64,000 nt of DNA from Streptomyces sp. P9-A2 (GCF_036634175.1 NZ_JAZIFX010000001.1:2046001-2110000), one strand, 5' to 3'. Counted from the first letter of the stretch, positions 55,101-63,639 are shown. The notes: generated by a model from the sequence alone, not told the origin. Made by a program: numbers and translations.

Positions 55101-55602
55101 CGAGGGCGGCGCCGTGCCGGGCGCGCAGGGCGTCCAGGTGCCGGGCGTCGGCCCGGGCCGCCTCGGCGGTGCGGTAGGGCAGATCGGCGAGAGCGGGGCC
55201 CCGCCACAGGGCGAGGGCGTCGTCCAGGACGAGGCCCGCCTTGGCCGGATTCCCGTCGGACAGCGCGCGCAGGCCCTCGCCGGCCAGCCGCTCGAACCGG
55301 TGCAGGTCGATGTCGTCGGCCGTGGCGGTGAGGCGGTAACCGCCGTCGTCGGAGGCCACCGCGTCCGCGCCGAGCGCCCGGCGCAGCCGCCCCACCAGCG
55401 CCTGCAGCGCCCCCGTCGCGTCGGCCGGCGGTTCGCCGTCCCACACCTCGTCGACGAGCAGACGTACCGGCACCGTACGGCCGGCCCGCAGCGCGAGCAC
55501 GGTCAGCAGCGCACGCAGCCGTGCCCCGCCGACCGGGACGGCGGTGCCGTCGGGGCGGAGTACCTGGGTGGTACCGAGGATGCGATAGCGCACGGGGTCC
55601 AT
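52198..55602 (-). CDS. AfsR/SARP-type regulator with NB-ARC ATPase and TPR-like repeats
   Basis: The 1134-residue protein starts with an OmpR-like winged HTH (YRILGTTQVLRPDGTAVPVG, GARLRALLTVLALRAGRTVP, LVDEVWDGEPP). A BTAD domain follows to about 260 (LHRFERLAGEGLRALSDGNP). The NTPase domain has Walker A LIGPGGAGKTRLSQEAAEAL and Walker B MLLVLDNCEHVVDAAARLVE, and about 500 residues of helical TPR-like repeats close the protein. SARP regulators activate secondary-metabolite genes through direct-repeat operators; no biosynthetic cluster is in the window. The start at ATG 55602 has GGAG before it. It is convergent with drrAB. Confidence 0.94.
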   Translation of the reverse strand: MDPVRYRILGTTQVLRPDGTAVPVGGARLRALLTVLALRAGRTVPVRLLVDEVWDGEPPADATGALQALVGRLRRALGADAVASDDGGYRLTATADDIDLHRFERLAGEGLRALSDGNPAKAGLVLDDALALWRGPALADLPYRTAEAARADARHLDALRARHGAALALGEAERSLPELTALCDGHPLDEPLQVLRLRALRDAGRTAEALAAYEGVRRLLADRLGSDPGAELRALHAELLVPEAAPPARPGKAGAPGAGKPADTPSPLPPLPSSSSSSPPGGLRARLTSFVGREADLEAVRGDLASARLVTLIGPGGAGKTRLSQEAAEALLRASAAHHGDGGGDGGGDEGVARDGVRVAELAPVDDPAGVPEAVVTAVGARETVLYGAGAEGIRAATERGDDPVDRLAEHCGRRRMLLVLDNCEHVVDAAARLVETLLERCPGLTVLATSREPLGVPGEVLRPVEPLPEPVALRLLADRGAAARPGFRVEDDPKACAEICHRLDGLPLAIELAAARLRMLTPRQIADRLDDRFRLLTSGSRTVRPRQQTLRAVVDWSWDLLDDGERDVLRRLSVFAGGCDLAAAEAVCGPAVLDALGSLVDKSLVVAAPSGDRTGGDEMRYRLLETVAEYASERLDEAGQRTGAERAHLTYYREIARINDPLLRGPDQLAAIERLEREYENLRTALRHAVAARDEQEALCLTLSLSWYWQMRDQRIEARNWCREVMALGPDPFTEPVRPVPSLWQRCIDAPPPMSGEMLAEARRGVHLSHMACMDTELEDWTTPQAQHRLRVIAATYEPGQPQTCRPPGTFWAFALMLTGEMNTLRAVVDNAVRTCRQTPGFDWELASNLHMRANFLANRSDWAGDALRDAEEALEIYRRLGDAWGAAEALAARAEARERRGERALAAADYEAAIEHAERLGAHAQTAVLTARLGGVLLEAGEEERGERLLREVIDQGGGRHEPALPAARLFLSGWLGLTGRTAEARDQLRVLREEFRIAHYVVFDAFILGAEGWLDVADGQDERALVAIRAALEQSGNPLTLAMAAHMRAAHLTLGATALATVDGGRRARDAARCLGAADASLPPRHVAGRMEREVRELAERRTRDALGDTAYETAYAEGGHLSPEEAATLV

Positions 55603-55853
55603 TGTCTCCGGTGGGCCGGGGGCGGTCACAGGGTGGGGGCGGGTGGGCGGGTCGGCGGCCCTCCCGCACGCCCCTCCCCCGCCGCCCCGTTCAGGTCCCC
55701 ACCCTCTCCGGAACCGGTGGCCGACGCGAGACGTTTTCCGGGTGCGCCCGGTACGGTCGGGCAGTCCGCGCGCGGCGCCCCGCGCGTCCAACCATGTGCC
55801 CGCCGGCCTCGTCCCCGCCGGGCCGTGGCCCGACAGTCAGCCCAGGGAGCCCC

Positions 55854-56654
55854 ATGACCACCGCCACCACCCGCCACGGCGACCGGAGGATCAGCCCGGT
55901 GTTCCTGGGCATCCTGGCCGTCACGGCGGTCACGGGATGGGCCACCTGGACCGGGTTCGCGAACCAGCCGGGCGTCGCCGTGTTCCTGTTCGTGACGGCC
56001 GCCTGGATCGTCTCGCTGTGCCTGCACGAGTACGCGCACGCCCGCACCGCGCTGCACAGCGGCGACATCTCGATCGGCGCGAAGGGCTACCTCACGCTGA
56101 ATCCCGCGAAGTACACCCACGCCCTGCTCAGCATCGTGCTCCCCGTGCTGTTCGTGATCATGGGTGGGATCGGTCTGCCGGGCGGGGCGGTGTTCATCGA
56201 GCGGCACCGGATCCGGGGGCGCTGGCGGCACAGTCTGATCTCGGCGGCGGGCCCGCTGACGAACGTCCTGTTCGCGCTCGTGTGCACGGCGCCTTTCTGG
56301 CTGGGCGCGCTGGACGGCGTGCCGGCCGACTTCCGGTTCGCGCTGGCGTTCCTGGCGCTGCTCCAGGTGACGGCCGCGATCCTGAACTCCCTGCCGGTGC
56401 CGGGCCTGGACGGCTACGGCGTGCTCGAGCCCTGGCTGTCGCGGAGCCTGCGGCGCCAGGTGGAACCGTTCGCACCCTTCGGCCTGCTGTTCGTGTTCGC
56501 GCTGCTGTGGGTGCCGGCGGTGAACGGCGTGTTCTTCGACGTGATCGACTCGATCCTGTCGGCCCTGGGCATCCACGAGTTGGAGACGTACTGCGGCCTG
56601 GATCTGTTCCGCTTCTGGCAGGACGAGAGCGAGTTCTGCTCGGTCACCGCGTAA
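55854..56654 (+). CDS. M50 family membrane metalloprotease (site-2 protease type)
   Basis: The 266-residue protein has membrane helices at the start (VFLGILAVTAVTGWATW, GVAVFLFVTAAWIVSLC) with the zinc motif HEYAHARTAL in the second, and the second catalytic motif NSLPVPGLDGYGVLEP near residue 185. It is the smaller FtsH-free, PDZ-less type of intramembrane protease. Substrates could be anti-sigma factors, which is inference. AGGGAG precedes ATG 55854. The C-terminal 60 residues include another helix and end with SEFCSVTA. Confidence 0.9.
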   Translation: MTTATTRHGDRRISPVFLGILAVTAVTGWATWTGFANQPGVAVFLFVTAAWIVSLCLHEYAHARTALHSGDISIGAKGYLTLNPAKYTHALLSIVLPVLFVIMGGIGLPGGAVFIERHRIRGRWRHSLISAAGPLTNVLFALVCTAPFWLGALDGVPADFRFALAFLALLQVTAAILNSLPVPGLDGYGVLEPWLSRSLRRQVEPFAPFGLLFVFALLWVPAVNGVFFDVIDSILSALGIHELETYCGLDLFRFWQDESEFCSVTA

Positions 56655-56739
56655 GGAGACCGGCCGGCGGGCGACGGGGGACCGACGGGCGGCCGCGGCG
56701 CGTGACCCGTCGGCGCGTGACCCGTCGGCGTGTGACGGG

Positions 56740-56970
56740 TCAGCCCGTGACGGGCCGGTCGCCCTGCGCCGTCTCCGCGCCCTGCGCCGCCTCGGCGGCG
56801 GCCTGCCGCTCCATCTTCCCCCGCCGCACGTAGTACCAGGTCATGTTGGACGACAGTCCCGCGAGCAGGATCCAGACGACGCCCAGCCAGCTGCCCTGGA
56901 CGAAGGACACGACGGCCGCGGCGACGGCGAGAAAGCAGACGGTGAGGGCGTAGAGAGCGAGTCGGGGCAT
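56740..56970 (-). CDS. Small two-helix membrane protein
   Basis: The 76-residue protein begins MPRLALYALTVCFLAVAAAV, has a second helix (WLGVVWILLAGLSSNMTWYY) and ends in a charged Ala/Gln-rich tail. AGGAG lies nine bases before ATG 56970. A longer form from ATG 57030 would overlap the npdG stop by ATGA and is possible through translational coupling. Function is unknown. Confidence 0.75.
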   Translation of the reverse strand: MPRLALYALTVCFLAVAAAVVSFVQGSWLGVVWILLAGLSSNMTWYYVRRGKMERQAAAEAAQGAETAQGDRPVTG

Positions 56971-57026
56971 GGCGGCTGGGCTCCTGTCGGGGGACACTGC
57001 TTCGCCCACCAGTGTCCCCCATGAGG

Positions 57027-57761
57027 TCATACGTCCGTCACACGGAGCCCGGCGTGTGCCTTGTAGCGGCGGTTGACGGAGATCAGGTTGGCGACCAGGG
57101 ACTCCACCTGGTGGGCGCCTCGCAGCCGCCCGGCGAAGATGCCGCGCATGCCGGGGATGCGTCCGGCGAGGGCCTGCACGATCTCCACGTCGGCGCGGAC
57201 CTCACCGAGCACCATCACGTCGGTGTCGATCTCGTCGATCTCCGGGTCCTGGAGCAGGACCGCGGACAGGTGGTGGAAGGCGGCGGTGACCCGGGAGGCC
57301 GGGAGGAGGGCGGCGGCCTGCTGGGCGGCGCTGCCCTCCTCGGGCTTCAGCGCGTAGGCGCCCTGCTTGTCGAAGCCGAGCGGGTTGACGCAGTCGACGA
57401 CGAGCTTGCCGGTCAGTTCCTCGCGCAGGCTCTCGAGCGTCTTGCCGTGGCCGTCCCAGGGCACGGCGACGATCACGATGTCGCTGCGGCGGGCGGTCTC
57501 GGCGTTGTCGGCGCCCTCGACGCCGTGGCCGAGTTCCTCGGCGGCGGCCCGCGCGCGTTCGGCGGCGCGCGAACCGATGATCACCTTCTGGCCGGCCTTG
57601 GCGAGCCGGAAGGCAAGGCCCTTGCCCTGCGGCCCGGTTCCGCCGAGCACGCCGACGACGAGCCCGGAGACGTCGGGCAGGTCCCAGGGGTCCTTGGCGG
57701 GAGCCTTCGCGGGGGCTTTTTCGGGCTGCTGTGCGCTGTCGCTGGGGGTACTGGAGGTCAT
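57027..57761 (-). CDS. npdG: F420-dependent NADP reductase
   Basis: The 244-residue protein has a Rossmann fold with VVGVLGGTGPQGKGLAFRLA (NADP site), KVIIGSRAAERA (Arg contact for the 2'-phosphate), DIVIVAVPWDGHGKTLESLR and VVDCVNPLGFDKQG. It moves hydride between NADPH and coenzyme F420, feeding F420-dependent reactions. The N-terminal 30 residues are Ala/Pro/Lys-rich (EKAPAKAPAKDPWDLPD), a feature of the actinobacterial type. The small membrane protein follows with overlapping or close spacing. Confidence 0.92.
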   Translation of the reverse strand: MTSSTPSDSAQQPEKAPAKAPAKDPWDLPDVSGLVVGVLGGTGPQGKGLAFRLAKAGQKVIIGSRAAERARAAAEELGHGVEGADNAETARRSDIVIVAVPWDGHGKTLESLREELTGKLVVDCVNPLGFDKQGAYALKPEEGSAAQQAAALLPASRVTAAFHHLSAVLLQDPEIDEIDTDVMVLGEVRADVEIVQALAGRIPGMRGIFAGRLRGAHQVESLVANLISVNRRYKAHAGLRVTDV

Positions 57762-57908
57762 GGCCCGACTCTACGGGCGCGGCGGAATCGTTTCCGGCTC
57801 ACGCGGCCCCACGTGAGCGCTGTCACTGCGCCGCCCCACGCCCCCCGGTCGGATGAATCAGGGGCGAATTCCACGTCACCGGGGCCCGGTTGGGGCAGGG
57901 TGCGCCTC

Positions 57909-58511
57909 ATGGACGCCGTACGGGTCGCGCTGCTGAGGGACGTGCTCGCCGGGACCGAGTGGCTGGGGGCCACCCGGCGGTTCGCGGGGGCCCTGCGGGG
58001 GTCGGTGGTGTCGCACGGGGGCGGGCTGCTGCTCGTGGGGACGCGGGAGTACGAACCGTGGCACCTGGCGGCGCACCTGGTGGACGAGGCGGCCTGGTCG
58101 GGCACGCCGGAGCTGGTCCCGACGCTCGTACGGCACGACGCGCGCCCTTCGGACCCCGCGCATCTGGCGGTGGGGCTCGGCCGGCTGGAGGCGGCGCGGC
58201 GGGGCGAGACGCTGCTGGTGGTGGCGCCCGGTGAGCCCACGGCCCCGCTGCTGGAGCGGGTGTCCGACGCCCGCCGGGCCGGCGCGACCCTGCTGGCCCT
58301 AGGCCCCGGCGACGGCGAGCTGCCGGCGCTGGCCCACGAGACGCTGGCCGTCCCGCCGGGCGCCGAACTGGACCTGGACACCGTGCAGCACCTGGTCGGC
58401 GCGGCGGCCGGCGAGAACGCCCTGCCGTCACCGCGGGGCCACCGCCGTTTCCGGGACCGCGTGTCCCGCCTGGCCGACCTCCTGACGGCCCCGCCCCCGG
58501 CCCGCTGGTAG
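57909..58511 (+). CDS. Conserved hypothetical protein, SIS-like fold possible
   Basis: The 200-residue protein reads MDAVRVALLRDVLAGTEWLG, then GGGLLLVGTREYEPWHLAAH, RGETLLVVAPGEPTAPLLER, RAGATLLALGPGDGELPALA and HETLAVPPGAELDLDTVQHL. The alternation of beta-strands with Gly-rich turns and TLLVVAPGEP resembles sugar isomerase (SIS) domains, in which such turns bind a sugar phosphate; this is a weak inference. ATG 57909 is the start, with AGGG upstream. No partner gene is adjacent on the strand. Confidence 0.75.
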   Translation: MDAVRVALLRDVLAGTEWLGATRRFAGALRGSVVSHGGGLLLVGTREYEPWHLAAHLVDEAAWSGTPELVPTLVRHDARPSDPAHLAVGLGRLEAARRGETLLVVAPGEPTAPLLERVSDARRAGATLLALGPGDGELPALAHETLAVPPGAELDLDTVQHLVGAAAGENALPSPRGHRRFRDRVSRLADLLTAPPPARW

Positions 58512-58557
58512 CCGGAGCGGGCCCGCCCGGCACCTGGGCTCAGCCCGCGGCCTCGGC

Positions 58558-58815
58558 TCAGCCCGCGCCGCCCCGGCCGCTGCCGCTGTCGCCTTCACCT
58601 TCGCCGGTGGGGGCGTCGTGCCACTTGGGGTCGTTCTCCCACTGGAGGTTGCGCTCACGGGCCGTCGCCATGGCGTGCTCGGCCTCGGTGCGGCTCGTGT
58701 AGGGACCGAAGCGGTCCTTGTTGGGACAGTCCGGGCCCTCCTCGACCTTCTGGTGTTCCAGGCAGTAGTACCACTCGCCCGGCTTTCCGACCGTCCGCTT
58801 CTTGAACAGGGGCAT
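58558..58815 (-). CDS. Small conserved hypothetical protein
   Basis: The 85-residue protein reads MPLFKKRTVGKPGEWYYCLE, HQKVEEGPDCPNKDRFGPYT and SRTEAEHAMATARERNLQWE with a Gly/Ser-rich end. The YTSRTEAEHAM segment with the preceding DRFGPY resembles an SPOR-like short domain, and two cysteines lie in CLEHQ and PDCPN. GAGGAG precedes the ATG. It is divergent from map across 60 bp. Function is unknown. Confidence 0.82.
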   Translation of the reverse strand: MPLFKKRTVGKPGEWYYCLEHQKVEEGPDCPNKDRFGPYTSRTEAEHAMATARERNLQWENDPKWHDAPTGEGEGDSGSGRGGAG

Positions 58816-58875
58816 GACCGGCTCCTCTCGCCACGGAAGACGGTGCCCCGTGGGCTCTGAATTAGACTCGCCGCC

Positions 58876-59733
58876 ATGTCTGGCCAGTCGCTGCTCATCC
58901 CAGGGGAGCTCTCTCCCACCCGTTCCGTACCCGGAAACATCCGCCGCCCCGAGTATGTCGGGAAGCCCGCTCCCACGCCGTACACCGGGCCGGAGGTGCA
59001 GACCCCCGAGACCGTGGAGGCCATGCGGACCGCCGGGCGGATCGCGGCGCGCGCGATGGCGGAAGCCGCCGCGCTCATCGCGCCCGGCGTGACCACCGAC
59101 GAGCTGGACCGGGTGGCGCACGAGTACATGTGCGACCACGGCGCGTACCCGTCGACGCTCGGTTACCGCGGTTTCCCCAAGTCGCTGTGCACCTCGGTCA
59201 ACGAGGTGATCTGTCACGGCATCCCGGACTCGACGGTGTTGCGCGACGGCGACATCGTCAACCTGGACGTGACGGCGTACATCGGCGGGGTGCACGGCGA
59301 CAACAACGCCACGTACCTGGTGGGCGATGTGGACGAGGAGAGCCGGCTGCTGGTGGAGCGGACCCGGGAGTCGCTGAACCGGGCGATCAAGGCCGTCAGG
59401 CCGGGCCGGCAGATCAACATCATCGGCCGGGTCATCGAGTCGTACGCCAAGCGCTTCGGTTACGGCGTGGTCCGGGACTTCACCGGTCACGGCATCAACA
59501 CCTCGTTCCACTCCGGGCTGATCGTCCCGCACTACGACAGCCCGCACGCGACGACGGTCATCCAGCCGGGCATGACGTTCACGATCGAGCCGATGCTGAC
59601 CCTGGGCACGCACGAGTACGACATGTGGGACGACGGCTGGACGGTCGTGACGAAGGACCGCAGGCGGACGGCCCAGTTCGAGCACACCCTGGTGGTGACG
59701 GACACCGGCGCGGACATCCTGACCCTGCCGTAA
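58876..59733 (+). CDS. map: Methionine aminopeptidase type I
   Basis: The 285-residue protein has the metal ligands of type I enzymes: [20 protein letters not shown] (Asp, Asp), [15 protein letters not shown] (His), [10 protein letters not shown] (Glu) and [11 protein letters not shown] (Glu). It removes the initiator Met from new proteins. The N-terminal extension of about 30 residues ([20 protein letters not shown]) with an SH3-binding-like PxRxVP is found in actinobacterial MAPs. TAGACT lies 16 bases before the ATG and no ribosome site is present, so translation is probably leaderless. Confidence 0.96.
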   Translation: MSGQSLLIPGELSPTRSVPGNIRRPEYVGKPAPTPYTGPEVQTPETVEAMRTAGRIAARAMAEAAALIAPGVTTDELDRVAHEYMCDHGAYPSTLGYRGFPKSLCTSVNEVICHGIPDSTVLRDGDIVNLDVTAYIGGVHGDNNATYLVGDVDEESRLLVERTRESLNRAIKAVRPGRQINIIGRVIESYAKRFGYGVVRDFTGHGINTSFHSGLIVPHYDSPHATTVIQPGMTFTIEPMLTLGTHEYDMWDDGWTVVTKDRRRTAQFEHTLVVTDTGADILTLP

Positions 59734-59773
59734 CCGGAACCGGAACCGGACCGGGGCCCAGGCTCCCGACCTC

Positions 59774-59803
59774 GAAGCCCGCTCTCTTCGGAGGGCGGGC
59801 TTC
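59774..59803 (+). terminator. Terminator of map
   Basis: GAAGCCCGC and GCGGGCTTC pair around CTC/GAG-containing inner bases, 40 bp after the stop and followed by GTCGTCC. Confidence 0.7.
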
Positions 59804-59853
59804 CGTCGTCCCGCAACGGGGTAAAGAGTTACCGACGGACTGTCGGCAAGCTC

Positions 59854-59881
59854 TTGACTTAGGTAAGCCTAACCATAGAAG
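59854..59881 (+). promoter_or_regulatory. Promoter with iron box before haem oxygenase
   Basis: TTGACT (59854-59859) and TAGAAG (59876-59881) are 16 bp apart, and TTAGGTAAGCCTAACCATA lies from 59859 to 59877 between them. This closely follows the DtxR/IdeR/DmdR iron box consensus TTAGGTTAGGCTAACCTAA, so an iron-loaded repressor should block RNA polymerase here. Confidence 0.8.
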
Positions 59882-59891
59882 ATCTGGACTC

Positions 59892-60539
59892 ATGGACTCC
59901 TTCTCGACCCTCATCCGCACCGCCTCCCACGAGCAGCACGTGGAGGCGGAGACCTCGACGTTCATGAGTGACCTGCTCGGCGGACGCCTGGGCATGGAGG
60001 CGTACGCGCGCTACACCGAGCAGCTGTGGTTCGTGTACCAGGCACTGGAGTCCGGTACGGAGCAGCTGGCGTCGGACCCGGTGGCCGGCCCCTTCATCCG
60101 CCCGGAGCTGCTGCGCCTGCCCTCTCTGGAGCAGGACCTGGCCCGTCTGCGGGGCCCCGAATGGCGCGCGACGCTGACGGCACTGCCCGCCACACAGGCG
60201 TACGCGGAGCGGGTCGCGCACTGCGCGAGCGCATGGCCGGCGGGCTACATCGCCCACCACTACACCCGCTACCTCGGCGACCTCTCCGGCGGCCAGATCA
60301 TCCGCGACAGGGCGGAGCGCACCTGGGGCTTTCCGAAGAAGGGCGACGGCGTCCGCTTCTACGTCTTCGAGGGGATATCCAACCCGGCCGCCTTCAAGCG
60401 CGAGTACCGCGAACTGCTCGACGGCATCCGGGCGGACGACCTGGAGAAGCAGCGCGTCATCACCGAGTGCAAGCGCGCCTTCGCCCTGAACACCGACGTC
60501 TTCCGCGCCCTGGGCGAGGAGTTCCCCCTGTCGGCGTGA
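59892..60539 (+). CDS. hmuO: Biliverdin-producing haem oxygenase
   Basis: The 215-residue protein matches haem oxygenases: the proximal His in IRTASHEQHVEAETS, the distal helix motif RYLGDLSGGQII with the glycines over the haem, and YVFEGISNPAAFKREYRELL. It opens haem to biliverdin, releasing iron and CO. The iron box 15 bp upstream indicates expression in iron shortage, so haem serves as an iron source. No haem importer is in the window. ATG 59892 has no clear ribosome site. A 15-bp inverted repeat terminator follows. Confidence 0.94.
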   Translation: MDSFSTLIRTASHEQHVEAETSTFMSDLLGGRLGMEAYARYTEQLWFVYQALESGTEQLASDPVAGPFIRPELLRLPSLEQDLARLRGPEWRATLTALPATQAYAERVAHCASAWPAGYIAHHYTRYLGDLSGGQIIRDRAERTWGFPKKGDGVRFYVFEGISNPAAFKREYRELLDGIRADDLEKQRVITECKRAFALNTDVFRALGEEFPLSA

Positions 60540-60554
60540 CATTCCCTCCGGGGT

Positions 60555-60599
60555 CGGTACCGCGATCACAGTGAGGGATTCGCCGTGATCGCGGTACCG
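60555..60599 (+). terminator. Terminator or operator after hmuO
   Basis: CGGTACCGCGATCAC and GTGATCGCGGTACCG are perfect 15-bp arms around a 15-base loop (AGTGAGGGATTCGCC), beginning 15 bp after the hmuO stop. Confidence 0.7.
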
Positions 60600-60827
60600 G
60601 GCGGCCCTCCGAGCGGGAAGGTGCCCGCTGACGCCCTCCGGCCGCTCCTCCCGCCCCGCCGTGACCGACGAGGAAGACGGCGGAAAGCAGCCGCCGGCGA
60701 CTGCCCGCCATTCATTCCACCGACGAGAACCCGGCACATCGCACGCGGTGCTCCGGTCGCCGTGGTCGGGGATGCGGCAGAGACTGAACCCGGATTCTGT
60801 TCAGGAACACCCCCGGAGCGCAGGAGA

Positions 60828-61994
60828 ATGGGCCCCACTCGGGCGTTACCGCCCCGCGAAAGGCAGCGGCTTCGATGGCTGCCCGCCGTGCTGATCCTCG
60901 GCGTGTTCGTCCTCGACCTCCTCAGCCCGCGAGGTATGAGGGTGTTTCCCCTGCTGGCGGCCGCCCCCGTGCTGGTCGCGCCCTGGTTCTCCCTGGCCGG
61001 GACGATCGCCACCGGCGGGGCGGCGTTCCTTGCCGCGCTGCTCCTGCCGCTGGTGAGAGGCAGGATGCCGTTCGGCGTCGACGATGTCGTCCCGTTCTCC
61101 ACCTTCGTCACCCTGACCCTCCTGGCCGTGGTCGTCAACCGGCTGCTGGCCCGCGAGCGGCGGCAGCTGAAGAACGCCCGCGAGGTCGCCGAGGCCGTCC
61201 AGCGCGCGGTGCTTCCCTCCCCGCCCGGGCGGATCGGGCCGCTGGCCGTGGCCGTCCGGTACGAGGCCGCCGCACGGGAAGCCGCCATCGGGGGCGACCT
61301 GTACGCGATCCACCCGACTCCCCATGGCGTCCGGCTGATGATCGCCGATGTCCGGGGCAAAGGCCTGGGCGCGGTCCACACCGTCAACGCGCTGCTGGGC
61401 ACCTTCCACGAGGCCGCCCTTCGCGCTCCGGACCTGCCCGGCGTGGTCTGCTGGCTGGAGGATCGGGTGCGGGAGGCCAACGCCGCCGAGGGCGGGACAG
61501 GACCCGAGACGTTCGCCACCGCCGTCATCGCCGAGTTGTCCACCGACGGCTCCACCCTGCGCATGGCCAATCGGGGACACCCGGCGCCGTTGCTGGTCCA
61601 CCGCGGCCGGACCCGCCCGCTGGAGCCGGCCACGCCTTCACTGCCGCTGGGTCTGGCCGACCTCGGCATCCCGAACGTCCTCCCGGACATCCCTGTCGAC
61701 CAGTACGCCCTGCCCGAGGGGGCGGTCCTGGTGCTGTTCACCGATGGCGTCGTCGAGGCCCGCGACCGCCGCGGGGTCTTCTACGACCCCGTCCCGCGGC
61801 TGTCCCGACCCCTCCCACCGGACCCGGACCACGTGCTGGACGCCCTGCTCGCCGACCTGTACCGGTACACCGCGGGGCACCTCGACGACGACGTCGCGCT
61901 CCTCGCCATCGGCCTGCCCCGCGACGCGCACGACGGCCTCGACAGGGCCCCGGCCGTCCCCCGGGGGAAAGCGGACGACAGCCGGCGCGTCTGA
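60828..61994 (+). CDS. Membrane-anchored PP2C-type (SpoIIE-like) phosphatase
   Basis: The 388-residue protein has three N-terminal membrane helices (LPAVLILGVFVLDLLSPRG, VFPLLAAAPVLVAPWFSLAG, TLTLLAVVVNRLLARE) and a linker helix (REVAEAVQRAVLPSPPGRIG). A PPM domain follows with AIGGDLYAIH, IADVRGKGLGAVHTVNALLG, LVLFTDGVVEARDRRG and DDDVALLAIGL, the metal-binding aspartates being present. Close relatives act on anti-sigma antagonists in stress or sporulation control. The start is uncertain: ATG 60828 has GGAG nine bases upstream and GGAG one base upstream; other in-frame starts lie at 60585 and between. Confidence 0.9.
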   Translation: MGPTRALPPRERQRLRWLPAVLILGVFVLDLLSPRGMRVFPLLAAAPVLVAPWFSLAGTIATGGAAFLAALLLPLVRGRMPFGVDDVVPFSTFVTLTLLAVVVNRLLARERRQLKNAREVAEAVQRAVLPSPPGRIGPLAVAVRYEAAAREAAIGGDLYAIHPTPHGVRLMIADVRGKGLGAVHTVNALLGTFHEAALRAPDLPGVVCWLEDRVREANAAEGGTGPETFATAVIAELSTDGSTLRMANRGHPAPLLVHRGRTRPLEPATPSLPLGLADLGIPNVLPDIPVDQYALPEGAVLVLFTDGVVEARDRRGVFYDPVPRLSRPLPPDPDHVLDALLADLYRYTAGHLDDDVALLAIGLPRDAHDGLDRAPAVPRGKADDSRRV

Positions 61995-62109
61995 GGAAAC
62001 CCACGACTCTGCGTCGAACCCCGCCAGGGCCTGGCCGCACCCGACGGGGGCTGGGGTGCCGCCCCCTACCAGCGTCGCGTGTGGGCGCCACCTGTCCGAA
62101 CATTTCGGG

Positions 62110-63201
62110 TCAGTCGGATGATTCCGGGCGCGGCGTGGTGATGATGACGGTGCGCAGTTCCTCCACGGCGCGGGCGCGGGCCCCGGCGAGTTCGGGTTCG
62201 GTGACCTGGGCCGCCGCGACCGGCACGCTGCGGGGCAGCTCCGCGAAGTGCTCGCGGATGGTCTCGGCGATGCCCGGCTCGGCGCCCCAGAGGCCCCCGA
62301 GGACGATCAGTCGGGGGTCCGCCAGGGCGACCGCCGCCGCCAGCACTCCGCCCACCGCGCGGGCCAGCGCGCCGCGGGTCCGCCGCGCCGTCGCGGAGTC
62401 GCCGAGGGCGAAGGCGACGCCGCCGCCGGTGATCCGCCGGATCTCGTCGACGGCGTCCTTCTCGCGTCCGTTGACCACGTGCGTGGCCCCGAGTTCGGTG
62501 GCGAGCTCCAGCCGGGAGGGCAGCACGTCGACCGCGATGACCGTGGTCGCGCCGGCCACCCGGGCGGCCATCACCGTACTGAGGCCGACCGCGCCCGTGC
62601 CCATCACCGCGAAGGTCGCGCCGGCGCCCACTTTCAGCGCCCGCAGGACCGTGCCGGCGCCGGTCTGGATGCCGCAGCCGAGCGGGCCGAGCAGTTCCAG
62701 CGGCGCGCCGGCGCGGACCTTGACGGTGTTGCGTTCGTTGGTGACCTCGTAGGTGGCGAAGGACGACTGCCCGAAGAACCGGTCGTGGAGTGTGCCGTCC
62801 CCTTCGGCGGACCGGAGCGCATGGGAGCCGTTGGGGCGCCGGCCGGCGAAGTTGATGGCGTTGAAGTTCGCGCAGCTCGCGGGGGACCCGTCGAAACAGG
62901 GGTGGCACCGGCCGCAGGGCAGGAAGCTGATGGCGACGTGGTCGCCGGGCGCCACCTTCTCCACGGTCGTGCCCACCGCTTCGACGACGCCGGCGCCCTC
63001 GTGGCCGAGGACGACGGGAAGCGGCACCGGATACACCTGGTCGCGGACCACCAGGTCGGTGTGGCACAGGCCGGTGGCCACGATCCGCACCAGCACCTCG
63101 TCGTCGCGCGGAGCGTCCAGTACGGCGGACTCCGACTCGAAGGAACCCTTCTTCCGCACCACGGCGGCGGTGATCTCCCGGGCAGTCGCTGTATCGGTCA
63201 T
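62110..63201 (-). CDS. Zinc alcohol dehydrogenase fused in frame to the tail of a ROK regulator
   Basis: Residues 1 to about 266 are a medium-chain dehydrogenase: catalytic zinc ligands Cys46 (GLCHTD), His67 (GHEGAG) and Cys176 (GPLGCG), structural zinc Cys96, 99, 102 and 110 ([11 protein letters not shown]), NAD motif GTGAVG at 201-206 and Asp225. The usual continuation after [12 protein letters not shown] is missing. From about 268 to 350 the sequence is instead the C-terminal end of a ROK-family protein ([40 protein letters not shown]). The total, 363 residues, has no stop or frameshift at the join near 62400. Part of the NAD fold and the substrate-domain return strands are lost, so activity is doubtful. 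Likely a deletion fusion of two neighbouring minus-strand genes. Confidence 0.8.
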   Translation of the reverse strand: MTDTATAREITAAVVRKKGSFESESAVLDAPRDDEVLVRIVATGLCHTDLVVRDQVYPVPLPVVLGHEGAGVVEAVGTTVEKVAPGDHVAISFLPCGRCHPCFDGSPASCANFNAINFAGRRPNGSHALRSAEGDGTLHDRFFGQSSFATYEVTNERNTVKVRAGAPLELLGPLGCGIQTGAGTVLRALKVGAGATFAVMGTGAVGLSTVMAARVAGATTVIAVDVLPSRLELATELGATHVVNGREKDAVDEIRRITGGGVAFALGDSATARRTRGALARAVGGVLAAAVALADPRLIVLGGLWGAEPGIAETIREHFAELPRSVPVAAAQVTEPELAGARARAVEELRTVIITTPRPESSD

Positions 63202-63212
63202 GGCAGCCGCCC

Positions 63213-63555
63213 TCACCGGTACTCGTACATCGCCCACGCCACCATCTCGGCGTTGGGCACGGTCGCTTCCTCGAAGCCGTACAGGCGGCCGCACTTCGGC
63301 CGCAGCGCGTCCGTGGCCTCGCGGGAGACGGTCGCGAAGAAGTCGGCCAGGAAGCCGGTGTGCGCGCTCGCCCCCGGGCCGACGAAGCTGCTGAACGGGT
63401 GCGCGGCCATCGCGTTGCCGACGGCCTCCTTGAGGTCCGCGACGAACGACAGCTCGAAGTCGATGTCCACCCGGGTGCCCACGTTGCCGTGGCTGCCGGA
63501 CAGGTGGTCCCAGCCCAGGTCGTAGATCTGCCGGAGATTGTCCTCCTTCCAGTGG
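63213..63555 (-). pseudogene. 5'-truncated conserved gene before the dehydrogenase
   Basis: From about 63555 the minus strand reads [60 protein letters not shown] and [10 protein letters not shown] before a stop 12 bp from the dehydrogenase ATG. This has good codon bias and looks like the last 115 residues of a larger enzyme; the His-rich DHLSGSHG could be part of a metal site, resembling the C-terminal section of metallo-beta-lactamase-like proteins, which is a guess. Upstream the frame continues only through the antisense of a transposase remnant. The gene was probably cut by that insertion. Its spacing suggests an operon with the dehydrogenase. Confidence 0.6.
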
Positions 63556-63639
63556 AACCCCGTTGAGGGGGCGGGGCAAGTCGCCGTCGAGACGAAGACC
63601 GTCTCCGCGCTCACCAGCCTCCCGCCCGGTCGGGCGAGC

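Noticed and set aside
58558-59685. A 375-codon minus-strand frame including the small protein at 58558
   Set aside because: Only the last 85 codons are real; the rest is antisense of map, and GAGGAG marks the start at 58815.
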